Numbered from the stretch's first letter, positions 51,340 to 62,108 are shown. The stretch is 64,000 bases of DNA from UBA8437 sp963582065 (GCA_963582065.1 CAUZRQ010000019.1:3269-67268), one strand, 5' to 3'. A program made the numbers and translations. The notes: a model not told the origin generated them from the sequence alone.

Positions 51340-52913
51340 AACTCCCGCCGTTGTCGCGACGAAGGGATGTCCAGACGCTGGCGGTACTTGGTGATCGTGC
51401 GGCGGGCCAGCCGGAAACCCTGGGCGGCCAGGGCGTCGACCAGGGCATCGTCGGAGAGCGGCCGCGACTTGTCCTCGTTGTCGATGATCTCCTTCATCTT
51501 CAACCGGATGATCTCCCACGCCACGTCCTCACCCTCGGACGTCGTCGTTCCCCCACCGAAGAACGACTTCAACGGAAACAGTCCCCGGGGAGTCTGGATC
51601 CACTTGCCATCGACAGCCCGGGACACGGTCGTCACGTGAACGCCAACCACGTCGGCGACCTGTTGCATCTTCAACGGAACGATCGCCTCGCGACCGTCGA
51701 CCAAGCAGGCGGCCTGGCGGTCAACGATCACCTGGGCCACCCGCCGGACCGTATCGGCCCTTTGTTCAATCGCGTCCAGCAACCACCGCGCCGACTCCTC
51801 TTTCTTCTTCAGGTATTCGCGGGTCTTCTTGTCGATACCCGATCCCCGCTGAAGCAGTTCCTGGTAATGACGGTTCAACCTCAACCGTGGCTGGCTCTCG
51901 TATTCCGACTCGACCTTCCACTGACCGTCATCGTCAAGCTCGACAACGAGGTCGGGCTTGACCGGACGCACCACCTCGTTCTCGAACCTCCTGCCGGGAA
52001 ACGGGTCGAGATGCATCAGCACCTCGCTGGCCGCCTTGATCATCTCGATCGTGTAGCCGGTCTTCTTCTGGATCCGCGGCAGACGGTTCTTGGCCAGTTC
52101 GTCGAGATGCTCGCTGACCAGGGTGGTCACCACATCTCTCAGCGGAGTCGTCTCGGTCAGTTGAAGCAGCAAGCACTCACGGACATCGCGGGCACCCACA
52201 CCGCGAGGGTCGAGCTGCTGGATTCCATCGAGCACCTCGAGTGCGTCGGCCCCCGACAGGGGACGACCGTAGACCTGGACGATCTCCTCCAGCGGACTCA
52301 ACAGGCGACCGTTTCGGTCAAGGTGGCCGAGCAGGTATTCGCCAAACGCCTTGTGATCATCGTCGAGCTCGATCAGGCCCCACTGGTCGAGCAGATGCTC
52401 ATGCAATGTCGGTGCACGGGCAACCATGTTGGCCATCGCATCGTGATGCCGTTGGCCCACCTCGGCGATCCGATTCGAAGACGGCCGGCCGACCTGGAAC
52501 AGGTTGTCGTCGGGCCACTCGGGAGCAATCTCGTCCAGCCGCTCGAATCCCTCGGGGTTTCCATTCTCGTCGTCGACGACCAGTTCCTGCTGGTCGACAT
52601 CCACCTCGGCAGCGGCCTCCCCGCTGTCGATGTCTCCAGGATCACCGGAATCGTCGCCGCCGCTGTCCGCCTCAACCGATCTCGAATCCTCCCCCTCGGT
52701 CTCCTCGCCCTCGCCGGTCCCGTCATCACTCTCGACGTCCTCCAGGGTTACATTCTCCTCCTTCTCCTGCTCAATCCTCGCCTCCAGTTCCTCCCGCTGC
52801 ATCTGCAGAATCTCCATCGACTGGATCATCCGCGGAGCCAGCTTCATCTGCTGGCTCATCTGCTGGCTCATCTGCTGGCCCATACGGACCTGCTGTGAGA
52901 ATTGCAGTGACAT
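51336..52913 (-). CDS. rpoN: RNA polymerase sigma-54 factor
   Basis: This is a 525-residue protein. Region I starts MSLQFSQQVRMGQQMSQQMS with short Q-Q-M repeats, then KLAPRMIQSMEILQM. An acidic region II (~residues 55-110, E/D/G-rich) is unusually long. The core-binding and DNA-binding domains follow, ending in the RpoN box ARRTITKYRQRL. The HTH region includes VADVVGVHVTTVSRAV. It directs transcription from -24/-12 promoters with activator ATPases; none of those is in the window. It is 69 bases upstream of, and on the same strand as, the recR-ebfC-dnaX group. Confidence 0.95.
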   Translation of the reverse strand: MSLQFSQQVRMGQQMSQQMSQQMKLAPRMIQSMEILQMQREELEARIEQEKEENVTLEDVESDDGTGEGEETEGEDSRSVEADSGGDDSGDPGDIDSGEAAAEVDVDQQELVVDDENGNPEGFERLDEIAPEWPDDNLFQVGRPSSNRIAEVGQRHHDAMANMVARAPTLHEHLLDQWGLIELDDDHKAFGEYLLGHLDRNGRLLSPLEEIVQVYGRPLSGADALEVLDGIQQLDPRGVGARDVRECLLLQLTETTPLRDVVTTLVSEHLDELAKNRLPRIQKKTGYTIEMIKAASEVLMHLDPFPGRRFENEVVRPVKPDLVVELDDDGQWKVESEYESQPRLRLNRHYQELLQRGSGIDKKTREYLKKKEESARWLLDAIEQRADTVRRVAQVIVDRQAACLVDGREAIVPLKMQQVADVVGVHVTTVSRAVDGKWIQTPRGLFPLKSFFGGGTTTSEGEDVAWEIIRLKMKEIIDNEDKSRPLSDDALVDALAAQGFRLARRTITKYRQRLDIPSSRQRREF

Positions 52914-52982
52914 GACCGGTTGGAGAGATGCGTGAGGTGATGAGTTGAAAACGGAGAGAGCTGGGCGTTGAGAACGTTCAGG

Positions 52983-53609
52983 TCAGAAGGACTGGCGGCC
53001 TCGCATGGCGTCGGCGAGCATTTCCCGGTTGGCGAATTCGAGCACGCTGCCGCTGGCGATGCCACGAGCCAGACGAGTGATCTGGACGTCGAGATTGTCC
53101 AGGAGATTGGAGAGGTACAGTGCGGTGCCGTCGCCCTCGAGTGTCGGGTTGGTCGCCATCACCACCTCGGTGACCCCCTCCTCACGAACTCGTCGCAACA
53201 ACGGTTCGATCCGCAACTGCTCGGGACCGATGCCCGACAGAGGCGCCAGGGCACCTCCGAGGACGTGATAGACACCCTCATAGACCCCGGCGGCTTCCAG
53301 GGAAACGACATCACGAGGCTGCTCGACCACACACACCACTTGCCGGCTACGACGCGAATTGCGACAGATGGCACACAGTTCGCTCTCGGTCAGGTTGAAA
53401 CAAATCGCGCAGAACCGGATCGACTCCTTGACCTGCCGGATTGCCTCGGCCAACCCCGTCGCCTCGTCCGGGGGAGTCGCGAGCACGTGATGAGTCAGCC
53501 GCTCGGCACTCTTGCGACCAATGCCGGGCAACTTGGCGAACTCGTTGATCAGGTGACCAACCGATTCCCCGTAAGGGTGGTCGGTCGTTTCGAACGTCTC
53601 GCGAGCCAT
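52983..53609 (-). CDS. recR: Recombination protein RecR
   Basis: This 208-residue protein has the N-terminal helix-hairpin-helix (LINEFAKLPGIGRKSAERLTHHV), a C4 zinc finger (FCAICFNLTESELCAICRN), the TOPRIM domain (VVCVVEQPRDVVSLE, LGGALAPLSGIGPEQL) and C-terminal SGSVLEFANREMLADAM. It works with RecO/RecF in loading RecA. Its gene lies behind ebfC (32-base gap), the classic dnaX-ebfC-recR arrangement. Confidence 0.95.
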   Translation of the reverse strand: MARETFETTDHPYGESVGHLINEFAKLPGIGRKSAERLTHHVLATPPDEATGLAEAIRQVKESIRFCAICFNLTESELCAICRNSRRSRQVVCVVEQPRDVVSLEAAGVYEGVYHVLGGALAPLSGIGPEQLRIEPLLRRVREEGVTEVVMATNPTLEGDGTALYLSNLLDNLDVQITRLARGIASGSVLEFANREMLADAMRGRQSF

Positions 53610-53641
53610 CGTCGTGATTCTTGTCGTCGGGCCGGGCCGAT

Positions 53642-54007
53642 TCAGGCCGTCGGCGGATTGCCATCGTTTAATTGTGAAAGGGCATCGGTGAGTCCCGGCA
53701 TGTCCAGCCCACCGGCCAACTGGTTCATCTCAGCCGCGGCCACCTCGCGGGCCTTCTCCATCGCCTGGTTGGTCGCCGCCACCATGAGGTCCTCGAGCAT
53801 CTCCCGGTCACCGGTCGCTGCGAGGCTGTCGGAGATCGTGCACGAAATCACCTTCTGGTCTCCTGACACCTCGACCTGCACCATCCCACCACCAGCCGTG
53901 CCAGTAACCCGAAGCCGACCCAGCTTCTCCTGCATCTCACCAACCAGGCCCTTCATCTGCGAGGCCTGCTTCATCAGCGACGCCAGGTCGCCCAGTCCCT
54001 TGAACAT
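53642..54007 (-). CDS. ebfC: YbaB/EbfC nucleoid-associated protein
   Basis: This 121-residue protein has the YbaB fold: MFKGLGDLASLMKQASQMKG, then GTAGGGMVQVEVSGDQKVISC and the C-terminal LVAATNQAMEKAREVAAAEM helix. Members bind DNA as dimers. The ATG at 54007 is preceded by GGAGAAGGG-type purines; the open frame to 54073 adds 22 Arg-rich residues with no support. It lies between dnaX and recR on the minus strand. Confidence 0.92.
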   Translation of the reverse strand: MFKGLGDLASLMKQASQMKGLVGEMQEKLGRLRVTGTAGGGMVQVEVSGDQKVISCTISDSLAATGDREMLEDLMVAATNQAMEKAREVAAAEMNQLAGGLDMPGLTDALSQLNDGNPPTA

Positions 54008-54124
54008 CTCGCCCTTCTCCTCTCTTCGATCCCGAACCGTCGGCCGGCACCTCTCCACAAACCAAGTCGACATCCCCGCGACAGCGTGGCGGGTGACGAT
54101 GTCAAGAGCAGCGCTGCCGTGCGG

Positions 54125-55915
54125 TCAACTCTCGGAAGCAGGACGATTGATCGGCACCACCCGTTCGACCGTGGCTCCGAAGACGCTTTGAGCTTCCTCG
54201 ACCATCGGGTCAGCTTCGACGGTGTCCTCCTCAACCGTCGATGGATCCGCAGTGACCGCCTCAGTTTCCGTTTCCTCCAGAATCAACCTCACCTGCACCA
54301 CGCCACCGGTCACATCCTGCAGCAACTGTTCCAGCCGCTGCATCACCTCCGGACGCTCGCAGAACTGTTTATGGAAATCATATTCCGCAGGAAAGACGAG
54401 ATCCAGACGATTTGGTCCGGAAATTGCGATGCGATCGACCCTGTCGATGTGTTCGCGCAGCAGGTCATTGATCTGACCGGTCACCTCACCCCAGATCGTT
54501 TCTTCACTCCCCGATTCCAAGGGGGTTTTCGCCACCGACGGCACCTCGGCCACGGCCGGTTCCGCCGCCTGGTCGCCGCCCGGTTCCGACTCCGCCGTGG
54601 ATGCGGAAATCGGAGCCTCCCGGGACAGTCTCACATCCGGTCCCTGTTCGCCGCCGTCGGCGTCGAGATCGACCGGTGATGCTGCCGGTGACGTCACCGC
54701 TGCGGGTGCGGGTGGATCAGCCGTTCTTTTTTTTTGAGAGGTCGGTGCCGGGTCGACAGCTGGAGCGGTTCCATCAGCAAGTTGCTGCAGCCAGGCACCG
54801 ACGCCGGCAAGCTGTTCGAGCGTGGCGATCCTGACCAGGGCCAGGTCGGCCAGCGCCCGGGATTGCCGCGTCCAACGGGTTCGACTGACAGTCTCGGCCA
54901 GCACCTGCATCGCCGCGATCGCCGTCTCGACGCCCCAGCCGGCAGCCAGTTCCCCCAACCGTTTGCCGGCGGCCGGCCCGACACTGCGGACCGTCACATC
55001 TTCGGCTCCGGTAGCCTGAACCATCAGGTCACGGCAGCACTCGATCAACTGGCCGAGCAGTTCCTCCTGTTGGGCCCCCGCGGCCAATGCCGTCTCGAAG
55101 GCCGCGATCGCCTGGTGGGGCTGCCCGCCCACCAGCGGGTCGACAATCGCCAGCAGCAACTCGTCGGGCGCGGTGCCCAGCAGCCGGTGCACATCCTCGT
55201 CGTCGATCCGCTCCTTGCCGAAGGCCAGCAACTGGTCGAACAGCGACTGGCTGTCCCGCATCGACCCGCCGGCTCTCCGGGCGACCAGTTCCACCGCCTC
55301 GTCGCTGACCTCGACTCCCTCGATCTCGGCGATTGAAGCCAGACGAGCGGCGATCTGGTCGTTTCCGATCAGGCCGAAGTCGAACCGCTGACATCTCGAC
55401 ACGATCGTATCAGGCAGAGCGGTCGGCTCGGTGGTGCAGAAGATGAACTTGACGTTCTCGGGAGGCTCTTCGAGCGTCTTCAACAACGCGTTGAAGGCCT
55501 CGGAGGTCAACTGGTGAACCTCATCGATGATGTAGATCTTGTACTGCGACCGCATCGCCTTGATGCCGACGTTGCGGCGGAGATCCCTGATGTCGTCGAT
55601 GCGACGGTTCGACGCACCGTCGATCTCCAGCACGTCGACATCCTGCCCGGCAGCGATGCTGGTACAGATCTCGCATTCTTGACAGGGTTGGCCGTCGTCA
55701 GAGTTGGGGCAGTTGAGCGTCTTGGCAAGAATTCTGGCCATCGACGTCTTACCGACGCCCCGTGCCCCGGTGAAGAGGTAGGCGTGAGCGACCCGGCCGG
55801 TGTCGATCGCATTCCGCAATCCGCCGGCAACGTGCTCCTGGCCAATCACCTCCTCGAAGGTCTGCGGCCGGAACCGACGGGCCAAAACCGTGTAGTGAGT
55901 CGACTGCTGGTCCAT
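54125..55915 (-). CDS. dnaX: DNA polymerase III subunit tau/gamma
   Basis: This is a 596-residue clamp-loader ATPase. Motifs: HAYLFTGARGVGKTSMARIL (Walker A), a zinc module with CPNSDDGQPCQECEIC, YIIDEVHQLTSEAFNALLK (Walker B, D-E-V-H), SRCQRFDF (sensor). Domains I-III end near residue 370. The tau-specific tail begins around residue 385 and includes SQKKRTADPPAP, encoded over an A9 run, where slippage could give a gamma form. It opens the dnaX-ebfC-recR group. An SRP RNA lies 86 bases upstream on the same strand. Confidence 0.95.
   Translation of the reverse strand: MDQQSTHYTVLARRFRPQTFEEVIGQEHVAGGLRNAIDTGRVAHAYLFTGARGVGKTSMARILAKTLNCPNSDDGQPCQECEICTSIAAGQDVDVLEIDGASNRRIDDIRDLRRNVGIKAMRSQYKIYIIDEVHQLTSEAFNALLKTLEEPPENVKFIFCTTEPTALPDTIVSRCQRFDFGLIGNDQIAARLASIAEIEGVEVSDEAVELVARRAGGSMRDSQSLFDQLLAFGKERIDDEDVHRLLGTAPDELLLAIVDPLVGGQPHQAIAAFETALAAGAQQEELLGQLIECCRDLMVQATGAEDVTVRSVGPAAGKRLGELAAGWGVETAIAAMQVLAETVSRTRWTRQSRALADLALVRIATLEQLAGVGAWLQQLADGTAPAVDPAPTSQKKRTADPPAPAAVTSPAASPVDLDADGGEQGPDVRLSREAPISASTAESEPGGDQAAEPAVAEVPSVAKTPLESGSEETIWGEVTGQINDLLREHIDRVDRIAISGPNRLDLVFPAEYDFHKQFCERPEVMQRLEQLLQDVTGGVVQVRLILEETETEAVTADPSTVEEDTVEADPMVEEAQSVFGATVERVVPINRPASES
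54727..54735 (-). promoter_or_regulatory. A9 homopolymer in dnaX: candidate slippage/frameshift site for a gamma form
   Basis: The coding strand reads CTC-AAAAAAAAA-GAACGG (nine Ts on the + strand at 54727-54735), spanning codons Gln394-Lys-Lys-Arg397. Adding one A gives Lys-Asn-Gly then TGA: product of 399 residues. Losing one A gives a tail of 10 residues, Glu-Arg-Leu-Ile-His-Pro-His-Pro-Gln-Arg, then TGA: product of 406 residues. Both ends fall at the end of the ATPase core, like gamma proteins. In Thermus an A9 run in dnaX causes transcriptional slippage for this purpose, and E. coli uses A AAA AAG ribosomal frameshifting. A perfect 14-nt palindrome at 54686-54699 lies downstream. Confidence 0.7.
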
Positions 55916-56000
55916 GCGGCCCGGTGCATCCTGCTGCGGGAGCGAGGGGATCTGGTGGTGGCTGGAGAGGCGGGGGCGAACCGAACAGAGAGGCGCGAAA

Positions 56001-56097
56001 GGCTATCTCCGCGTGCACCTGAGAGCCAAAATGCTTAGGGCTGCTTCGGTTACGATCTGACCCGGTTCACACGGCCTCACCGCAGTTGGAGATAGCC
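56001..56097 (-). ncRNA. ffs: Small SRP RNA (4.5S-like)
   Basis: About 97 nt on the minus strand begin and end with complementary GGCTATCTCC and GGAGATAGCC. The apical core matches the SRP domain IV: GGGTCAGA-TCG-TAAC-CGA-AGCAGCC, with the GUCAG/AGCAG symmetric loop and a UAAC tetraloop in place of GGAA. The RNA would bind Ffh for co-translational targeting. It lies upstream of dnaX, a common location. Exact ends are inferred from the terminal helix. Confidence 0.85.
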
Positions 56098-56182
56098 TCT
56101 CGAGCCTCGCCGCGGGCCGCCCGAGTCCGCCACCCGTCTCGCTCCGATTATCCCCGCGTCACCGCCAGCGTCAAGACACCAC

Positions 56183-57595
56183 CTACACCTCCATCCGCAC
56201 CCAGGCCTCTCGCCGGTATCGCCGCATCAGCAGGACAGTCCGCACCGTCACGTCTCCGCTCATCGCGATCCACGCCCACAGCAACCCGCCCCCCATCACC
56301 ATCCCCGCCCCCCAGGCCAACGGCAGCCGGACACCGAAGATGCCGACCACGTGAGCCACCAGCGGAAACTTCGTGTCCCCGGCACCTCGCAACGCTGCGG
56401 TGTAGACGATCGACAGGGCCAGCGGGAGCTGGAACATCGCGTTGACCCGAAACGGCAGTGTGCCGATTCGGACCACGTCATCAGAAGTGTGCATCAACCC
56501 GAACAGCCAGGGAGCCGTCACCAGGAAGACCAGCCCGATCACCACCGCCAGCACCCCGCACTGCCGGGCGGTTTCGTGCCCGGCGTCGATCGCCCGTTGG
56601 GTCTGTCCGGCCCCCAGTGACTGCCCGATCAACGTCGCCGCGGCGGCCCCCCAGGCCACGGCCGGCAGATAGGTGATCCCCTCGACTCGCACCCCCACGA
56701 TATGGGCCGCGAACACCGCACTGCCGCGTCCGGCATCGTCCAGCCTCGCGATGATCATCAGGAACAGGAACTGGCCGGCCCAGGTGATGGCTCCATCCAC
56801 GGCGGCCGGCCCGCCGATCCTCAGGATCCGCCGCGCCGAATTCCCCCGCACTCGGAGTTGTCTCGGGTCGAGTTTCAGGCCGGTGGTCCCTCGAGCCAAC
56901 ACCACGACGATCAGCAGTCCCCCGCTGAACCTCGCCGCAAGGGTCCCGGCCACGATCCCGTCGATCCCCCACGCCTCGATTCCCCACGACTCGCCGGCCC
57001 CGAGCCCAAAGACCAGCACCGTCGAGACGATCACGTTGAGCAGGCTGACCAGTCCGAGAACGACCATCGGGGTCCGCATGTTTCCGCTGCCGCGCAGCGC
57101 CGCCGCGGCAGCCAGCGTGACACCGGTGGCCACGTGGCCAACCCCGTCGACCCTGAGGTAATGCACCACGATCCGTCCATCCTCGCCGGTCATCTCCAGC
57201 ATCCGCGCCATCCACGGCGCCGTCGCGTAGATCAAGGCGTAGACACCCCCCCCGGCCACCGCCGCCAGGGCCAGCGACCGGTTCATGATCCGGTTGGCCT
57301 CCACCGGCTCGCCGGCCCCCCGGTGTCGGGCCACCAGCGCCGTGGTGCCCGTGGCGACCAGTCCGAAGAGCATAGAGGCCAGCCAGCCCACGTAGGCGGC
57401 CAATCCCACCGCGCCGGTCGCCACCTCGCTGATCCCCTCGATCCGTCCGCTCAGCCAGGTGTCGTAAAGCCCAACCAGGAACCCCAACACCTGCTCGCAC
57501 AACACCGGCCAGGCCAGCAGCAGCACGGTCCGTCGCAACGGTCCCGACAGCAGCGGATTTCCCGAGACATCAGCCCCGTCCGCCCCGTCGGTCAT
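56183..57595 (-). CDS. MATE-family efflux transporter
   Basis: This 470-residue membrane protein has 12 predicted helices in two six-helix halves. The N-half begins RTVLLLAWPVLCEQVLGFLV and includes ALRGSGNMRTPMVV. The C-half includes GGPAAVDGAITWAGQFLFL and AALRGAGDTKFPLVAH. These repeated A-L-R-G-x-G-x-x-x-x-P motifs are typical of MATE proteins, which export drugs or metabolites against Na+ or H+. Its start overlaps the aminotransferase stop (ATGA), suggesting the exported compound may relate to that enzyme; this is only a guess. Confidence 0.85.
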   Translation of the reverse strand: MTDGADGADVSGNPLLSGPLRRTVLLLAWPVLCEQVLGFLVGLYDTWLSGRIEGISEVATGAVGLAAYVGWLASMLFGLVATGTTALVARHRGAGEPVEANRIMNRSLALAAVAGGGVYALIYATAPWMARMLEMTGEDGRIVVHYLRVDGVGHVATGVTLAAAAALRGSGNMRTPMVVLGLVSLLNVIVSTVLVFGLGAGESWGIEAWGIDGIVAGTLAARFSGGLLIVVVLARGTTGLKLDPRQLRVRGNSARRILRIGGPAAVDGAITWAGQFLFLMIIARLDDAGRGSAVFAAHIVGVRVEGITYLPAVAWGAAAATLIGQSLGAGQTQRAIDAGHETARQCGVLAVVIGLVFLVTAPWLFGLMHTSDDVVRIGTLPFRVNAMFQLPLALSIVYTAALRGAGDTKFPLVAHVVGIFGVRLPLAWGAGMVMGGGLLWAWIAMSGDVTVRTVLLMRRYRREAWVRMEV

Positions 57596-58968
57596 GCTCG
57601 CCGAATCAGGCCGTCAGCAGCCAGCAAATCCACCGCACCGGCAAATCCGGACAACGTGGCCTCGATGTCCTGGTCGGAGTGGGCCGAGGAGGTCGATCCG
57701 GCCCAGCCCATCCAGTCGACACCGCACAACAACAATGCACACCGGAAGGCATGACCGAGCGCGTCGTCGAACTTCACGTCCAAACGCCGATAATCACCCC
57801 CGTAGGGCACCCAGTCGTCGCCGTCGGGGGCAGGGCCGTCGTAGTCCGGGATGAGCTTGATCGCCGAGAAGTCTCCGTAGGCCACCCACGGGACCCCCTT
57901 CTCGGCAAACAGTCCGTTGAGTCCCTGCCGCAACTTCGCCGCCTGCTGGTTGGCCACCCGCGACGGCTCGCCGGTGGCAACCACGTCCAGAGCCGCACAG
58001 CCGGCGGCGGCCGACAACGGGTTGGCGTTGAAGGTGCCGGGGTGCTTCATCTTCTTCCCCAGCGTGTTGTCGAACGCCAGCACGTCGAGCAGATCCGCTC
58101 GTCCCGCCAGGCAGCCACCCGGCAGGCCACCGGCCAGCACCTTGGCCATCGTGGTCATGTCAGGGACGATCTCACAGAACGACTGGAATCCCCCCTCGTG
58201 AACCCGGAACCCGGTGATCACCTCATCGAGAATCAGGATCGTCTCGGATTCGGCCGTGACCTGTCGCAATCCCTGCAGGAACTCGGCACGGGTCGGCACC
58301 ACGCCCCAGCGGCTGCCGTTGCCCTCGTGGATCACGCACGCCGGCCGGTGCTCCTGGATCGCCGCGGCCGCGGCCTCGAGATCGTTGGGCGGCACGATGA
58401 TCAGGTCGCCGAAGACACCCTCGGTGACGCCCGGCATGCTGTAGCCCGAGTCGTCGTCGTGAGGCGGTGAGGCGGCGGGGATCAACTGGTCGTGCCAACC
58501 ATGAAAGTGACCGGCGAACTTCAGCACCTTGGTCCGCCCGGTGACGATCCGGGACACCCTCAACGCCATCAACGTCGCCTCGGTCCCGCTGTTGGTGAAC
58601 CGGATCCGCTCTGACGAAGGCACCATCCGTTGCACCCGCTCACCCCACTCCAGCTCGAGTTCGTGGCAGGCGCCGGGATGGGTCGACCGGCCAATCTGGC
58701 CACGGACGGCTTCAACGACAGCCGGATGGGAGTGCCCCAGCAGCAACGCACCGTGGCCCATCCAGTAGTCGATCAGGTCGTTGCCGTCGCAATCGGTCTT
58801 GTGGGACCCCTCGGCATGGTCGACGTAGATCGGGAACGGTTTCAGAAAACGGCTGTCGTGAGTCACGCCGCTGGGGAACAGGCCCACGGCCCGCTCGTAC
58901 AACGCCGCCGAACTGGCGAACGACTCCCGGAACCGACTCTCGACCTGCTGTGACACCGCTTGGCTCAT
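57592..58968 (-). CDS. Class III PLP-dependent aminotransferase, GSA-aminomutase-like
   Basis: This 458-residue fold-type I enzyme resembles glutamate-1-semialdehyde aminomutase: LFPSGVTHDSRF near the N-terminus, MGHGALLLGHSHPAV, RFTNSGTEATLMALRV, LILDEVITGFRVHEGG, the PLP lysine in MTTMAKVLAGGLPGG, and GTFNANPLSAAAG. Substrate may be GSA, but the downstream partner is a MATE exporter and no haem genes are near, so a dedicated amino-sugar or amino-acid enzyme is possible. The ATG at 58968 begins MSQAVSQQVESRF. Confidence 0.84.
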   Translation of the reverse strand: MSQAVSQQVESRFRESFASSAALYERAVGLFPSGVTHDSRFLKPFPIYVDHAEGSHKTDCDGNDLIDYWMGHGALLLGHSHPAVVEAVRGQIGRSTHPGACHELELEWGERVQRMVPSSERIRFTNSGTEATLMALRVSRIVTGRTKVLKFAGHFHGWHDQLIPAASPPHDDDSGYSMPGVTEGVFGDLIIVPPNDLEAAAAAIQEHRPACVIHEGNGSRWGVVPTRAEFLQGLRQVTAESETILILDEVITGFRVHEGGFQSFCEIVPDMTTMAKVLAGGLPGGCLAGRADLLDVLAFDNTLGKKMKHPGTFNANPLSAAAGCAALDVVATGEPSRVANQQAAKLRQGLNGLFAEKGVPWVAYGDFSAIKLIPDYDGPAPDGDDWVPYGGDYRRLDVKFDDALGHAFRCALLLCGVDWMGWAGSTSSAHSDQDIEATLSGFAGAVDLLAADGLIRRA

Positions 58969-59019
58969 CGAACCGCTCCTGTTCCCGTTTCGAGCTTTCC
59001 GTGCGGACTCACGGGAAAA

Positions 59020-60048
59020 TCACTTCCCGTCGGCTACCGGGACGTTGAAGTCTCCGGCGAGGTTCCGCCAGATCGAGTGGACGTGGTTGGCACTGTTCTG
59101 CGTGTTGTTGTACTCGACCAGGAACGTCGGTCCCTGCACGCGGTAGTAGTGGCGTTCGTCCTTCTTCCGACTCCCCCACCAGGCGAAGTAGATGTTCTCG
59201 ATCCCCGCCTTGTTGATCTCGGCCCGTCGCAGCTTCTCGACATCGGCGGGCATGTTCTTGAGGTACTCGGTCAGCAGGGTCTGCATCAGCTTCTTCTGCG
59301 CGGCACCCATCTGCGAAACCGGCAAACCGACCGGTGCCGTGGTTTCCGGCTGGGCGACCCCGCCACCGCGAAGATCATCGGGGGCTTCCTTTGACCGCCA
59401 GGCGATCTTCTCCTGGGCGGGCGTGCAACCGGTGAGAATCGAGCGGGCGAGATCTTCCTCGGGACCCAGAACGCGAATCTGGCGACCCGGCCCGGCGTTG
59501 ATTGTTCCCGGGTTGGCCCCGAAGAACTCGGGCGTGGTCGATGCCAGCTTGCCGTCGACGAAGGTGTAGTTCAACGAGATGTGATGACCCTCGAATCGCC
59601 AGCCCCAGCTCCCCGTCGCTGCCGGTTTGCCGAAGACGCTGATGTAGTACTTGCGGGGATCCCGCCGGCCACGACGAGTCTCGCGGTCGCCGCCCTCGAG
59701 CAGGTACAGCACTTCCTCGAGGCTCATCACGTTCAGGGTCTGGTCGTAACCGGCATCGGACAACCCGCTCCGCAGCAAGCCCAGCGCCGACCTCAGCGGA
59801 GCCCCTTCCAGGTCCTTCACCGGCAGTCCCTTTCGCGGACGCGGGATGAAGTGCCAGTTGAGCCGTTCCTTGTCGCCGAAAGCGAACTGGCACTGCTTGG
59901 CCTGCTTCTCGTCGAGCGTCTTCAGGAAGGCCTGACAGGCTGTGGTCATCGCCGCGGCCGACCGAACCTGGTTGTTCGTCCGGGCCAGCAACAGGGATCC
60001 GACAACAAACAGGGCCATCGTGGCGGCGGCAAATCTGCGGATGGGCAT
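59020..60048 (-). CDS. DUF3500-domain exported protein
   Basis: This 342-residue protein starts MPIRRFAAATMALFVVGSLL, a signal peptide or membrane anchor. The DUF3500 region follows: ACQAFLKTLDEKQAKQCQFAF, ERLNWHFIPRPRKGLPV, GWRFEGHHISLNYTFVDGK, and near the end YFAWWGSRKKDERHYYRVQG and PTFLVEYNNTQ...HVHSIWRN. The function is unknown; the family is common in Planctomycetes and other phyla. The ATG at 60048 is chosen because the leader starts there. It stands between the aminotransferase (51 bases) and the HIT gene. Confidence 0.8.
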   Translation of the reverse strand: MPIRRFAAATMALFVVGSLLLARTNNQVRSAAAMTTACQAFLKTLDEKQAKQCQFAFGDKERLNWHFIPRPRKGLPVKDLEGAPLRSALGLLRSGLSDAGYDQTLNVMSLEEVLYLLEGGDRETRRGRRDPRKYYISVFGKPAATGSWGWRFEGHHISLNYTFVDGKLASTTPEFFGANPGTINAGPGRQIRVLGPEEDLARSILTGCTPAQEKIAWRSKEAPDDLRGGGVAQPETTAPVGLPVSQMGAAQKKLMQTLLTEYLKNMPADVEKLRRAEINKAGIENIYFAWWGSRKKDERHYYRVQGPTFLVEYNNTQNSANHVHSIWRNLAGDFNVPVADGK

Positions 60049-60122
60049 TGTGAAAATCCTTGAATTGTCTGTTCGTCTGCGGTGTGAGTGAATTGAGCGT
60101 GTCTGAAATTGAGTGCGTGGTT

Positions 60123-60458
60123 TCAACCCGGCGGCCACGCCAACGGACGTCCTCCCAGGACGTGCACGTGCAGGTGATCGACGCTCTGGCCCCCGTCGAC
60201 GCCGCTGTTGATGACGGTCCGAAAACCGTTCTCCAGTCCCAGGTCCAGGGCAACGCGACGGGCCACCATCACCAGGTGTCCCATCAACGCCTCATCCTCG
60301 TCCTCCAACTCGACCAGCGAAACGACCGGCTTGCGAGGAACCACCAGCACGTGCACGGGGGCCTGCGGGCTGATGTCTCGAAACGCCAGACAGCGGTCAT
60401 CCTCGTAAACGATGTCGGCAGGAATCTCGCCGTCAATGATCTGCTGAAATACTGTCAT
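60123..60458 (-). CDS. Histidine triad (HIT) nucleotide-binding protein, HinT-like
   Basis: This 111-residue protein has the family motif H-x-H-x-H in VDHLHVHVLGGRPL and the N-terminal FQQIIDGEIPADIVYEDD. HIT proteins hydrolyse nucleoside phosphoramidates and adenylates. The ATG at 60458 begins MTVFQQI; the open frame to 60488 is unneeded. It follows trpE by 45 bases on the same strand. Confidence 0.92.
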   Translation of the reverse strand: MTVFQQIIDGEIPADIVYEDDRCLAFRDISPQAPVHVLVVPRKPVVSLVELEDEDEALMGHLVMVARRVALDLGLENGFRTVINSGVDGGQSVDHLHVHVLGGRPLAWPPG

Positions 60459-60503
60459 CGGTGAGTCCGTTCCGCGGCAAACTACCACATCGCCGACCGA
60501 TTC

Positions 60504-62108
<1,605 letters not shown>

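Noticed and set aside
51351..52898. 515-codon open frame on the + strand
   Set aside because: It is antisense to rpoN, whose RpoN box and region I are unmistakable.
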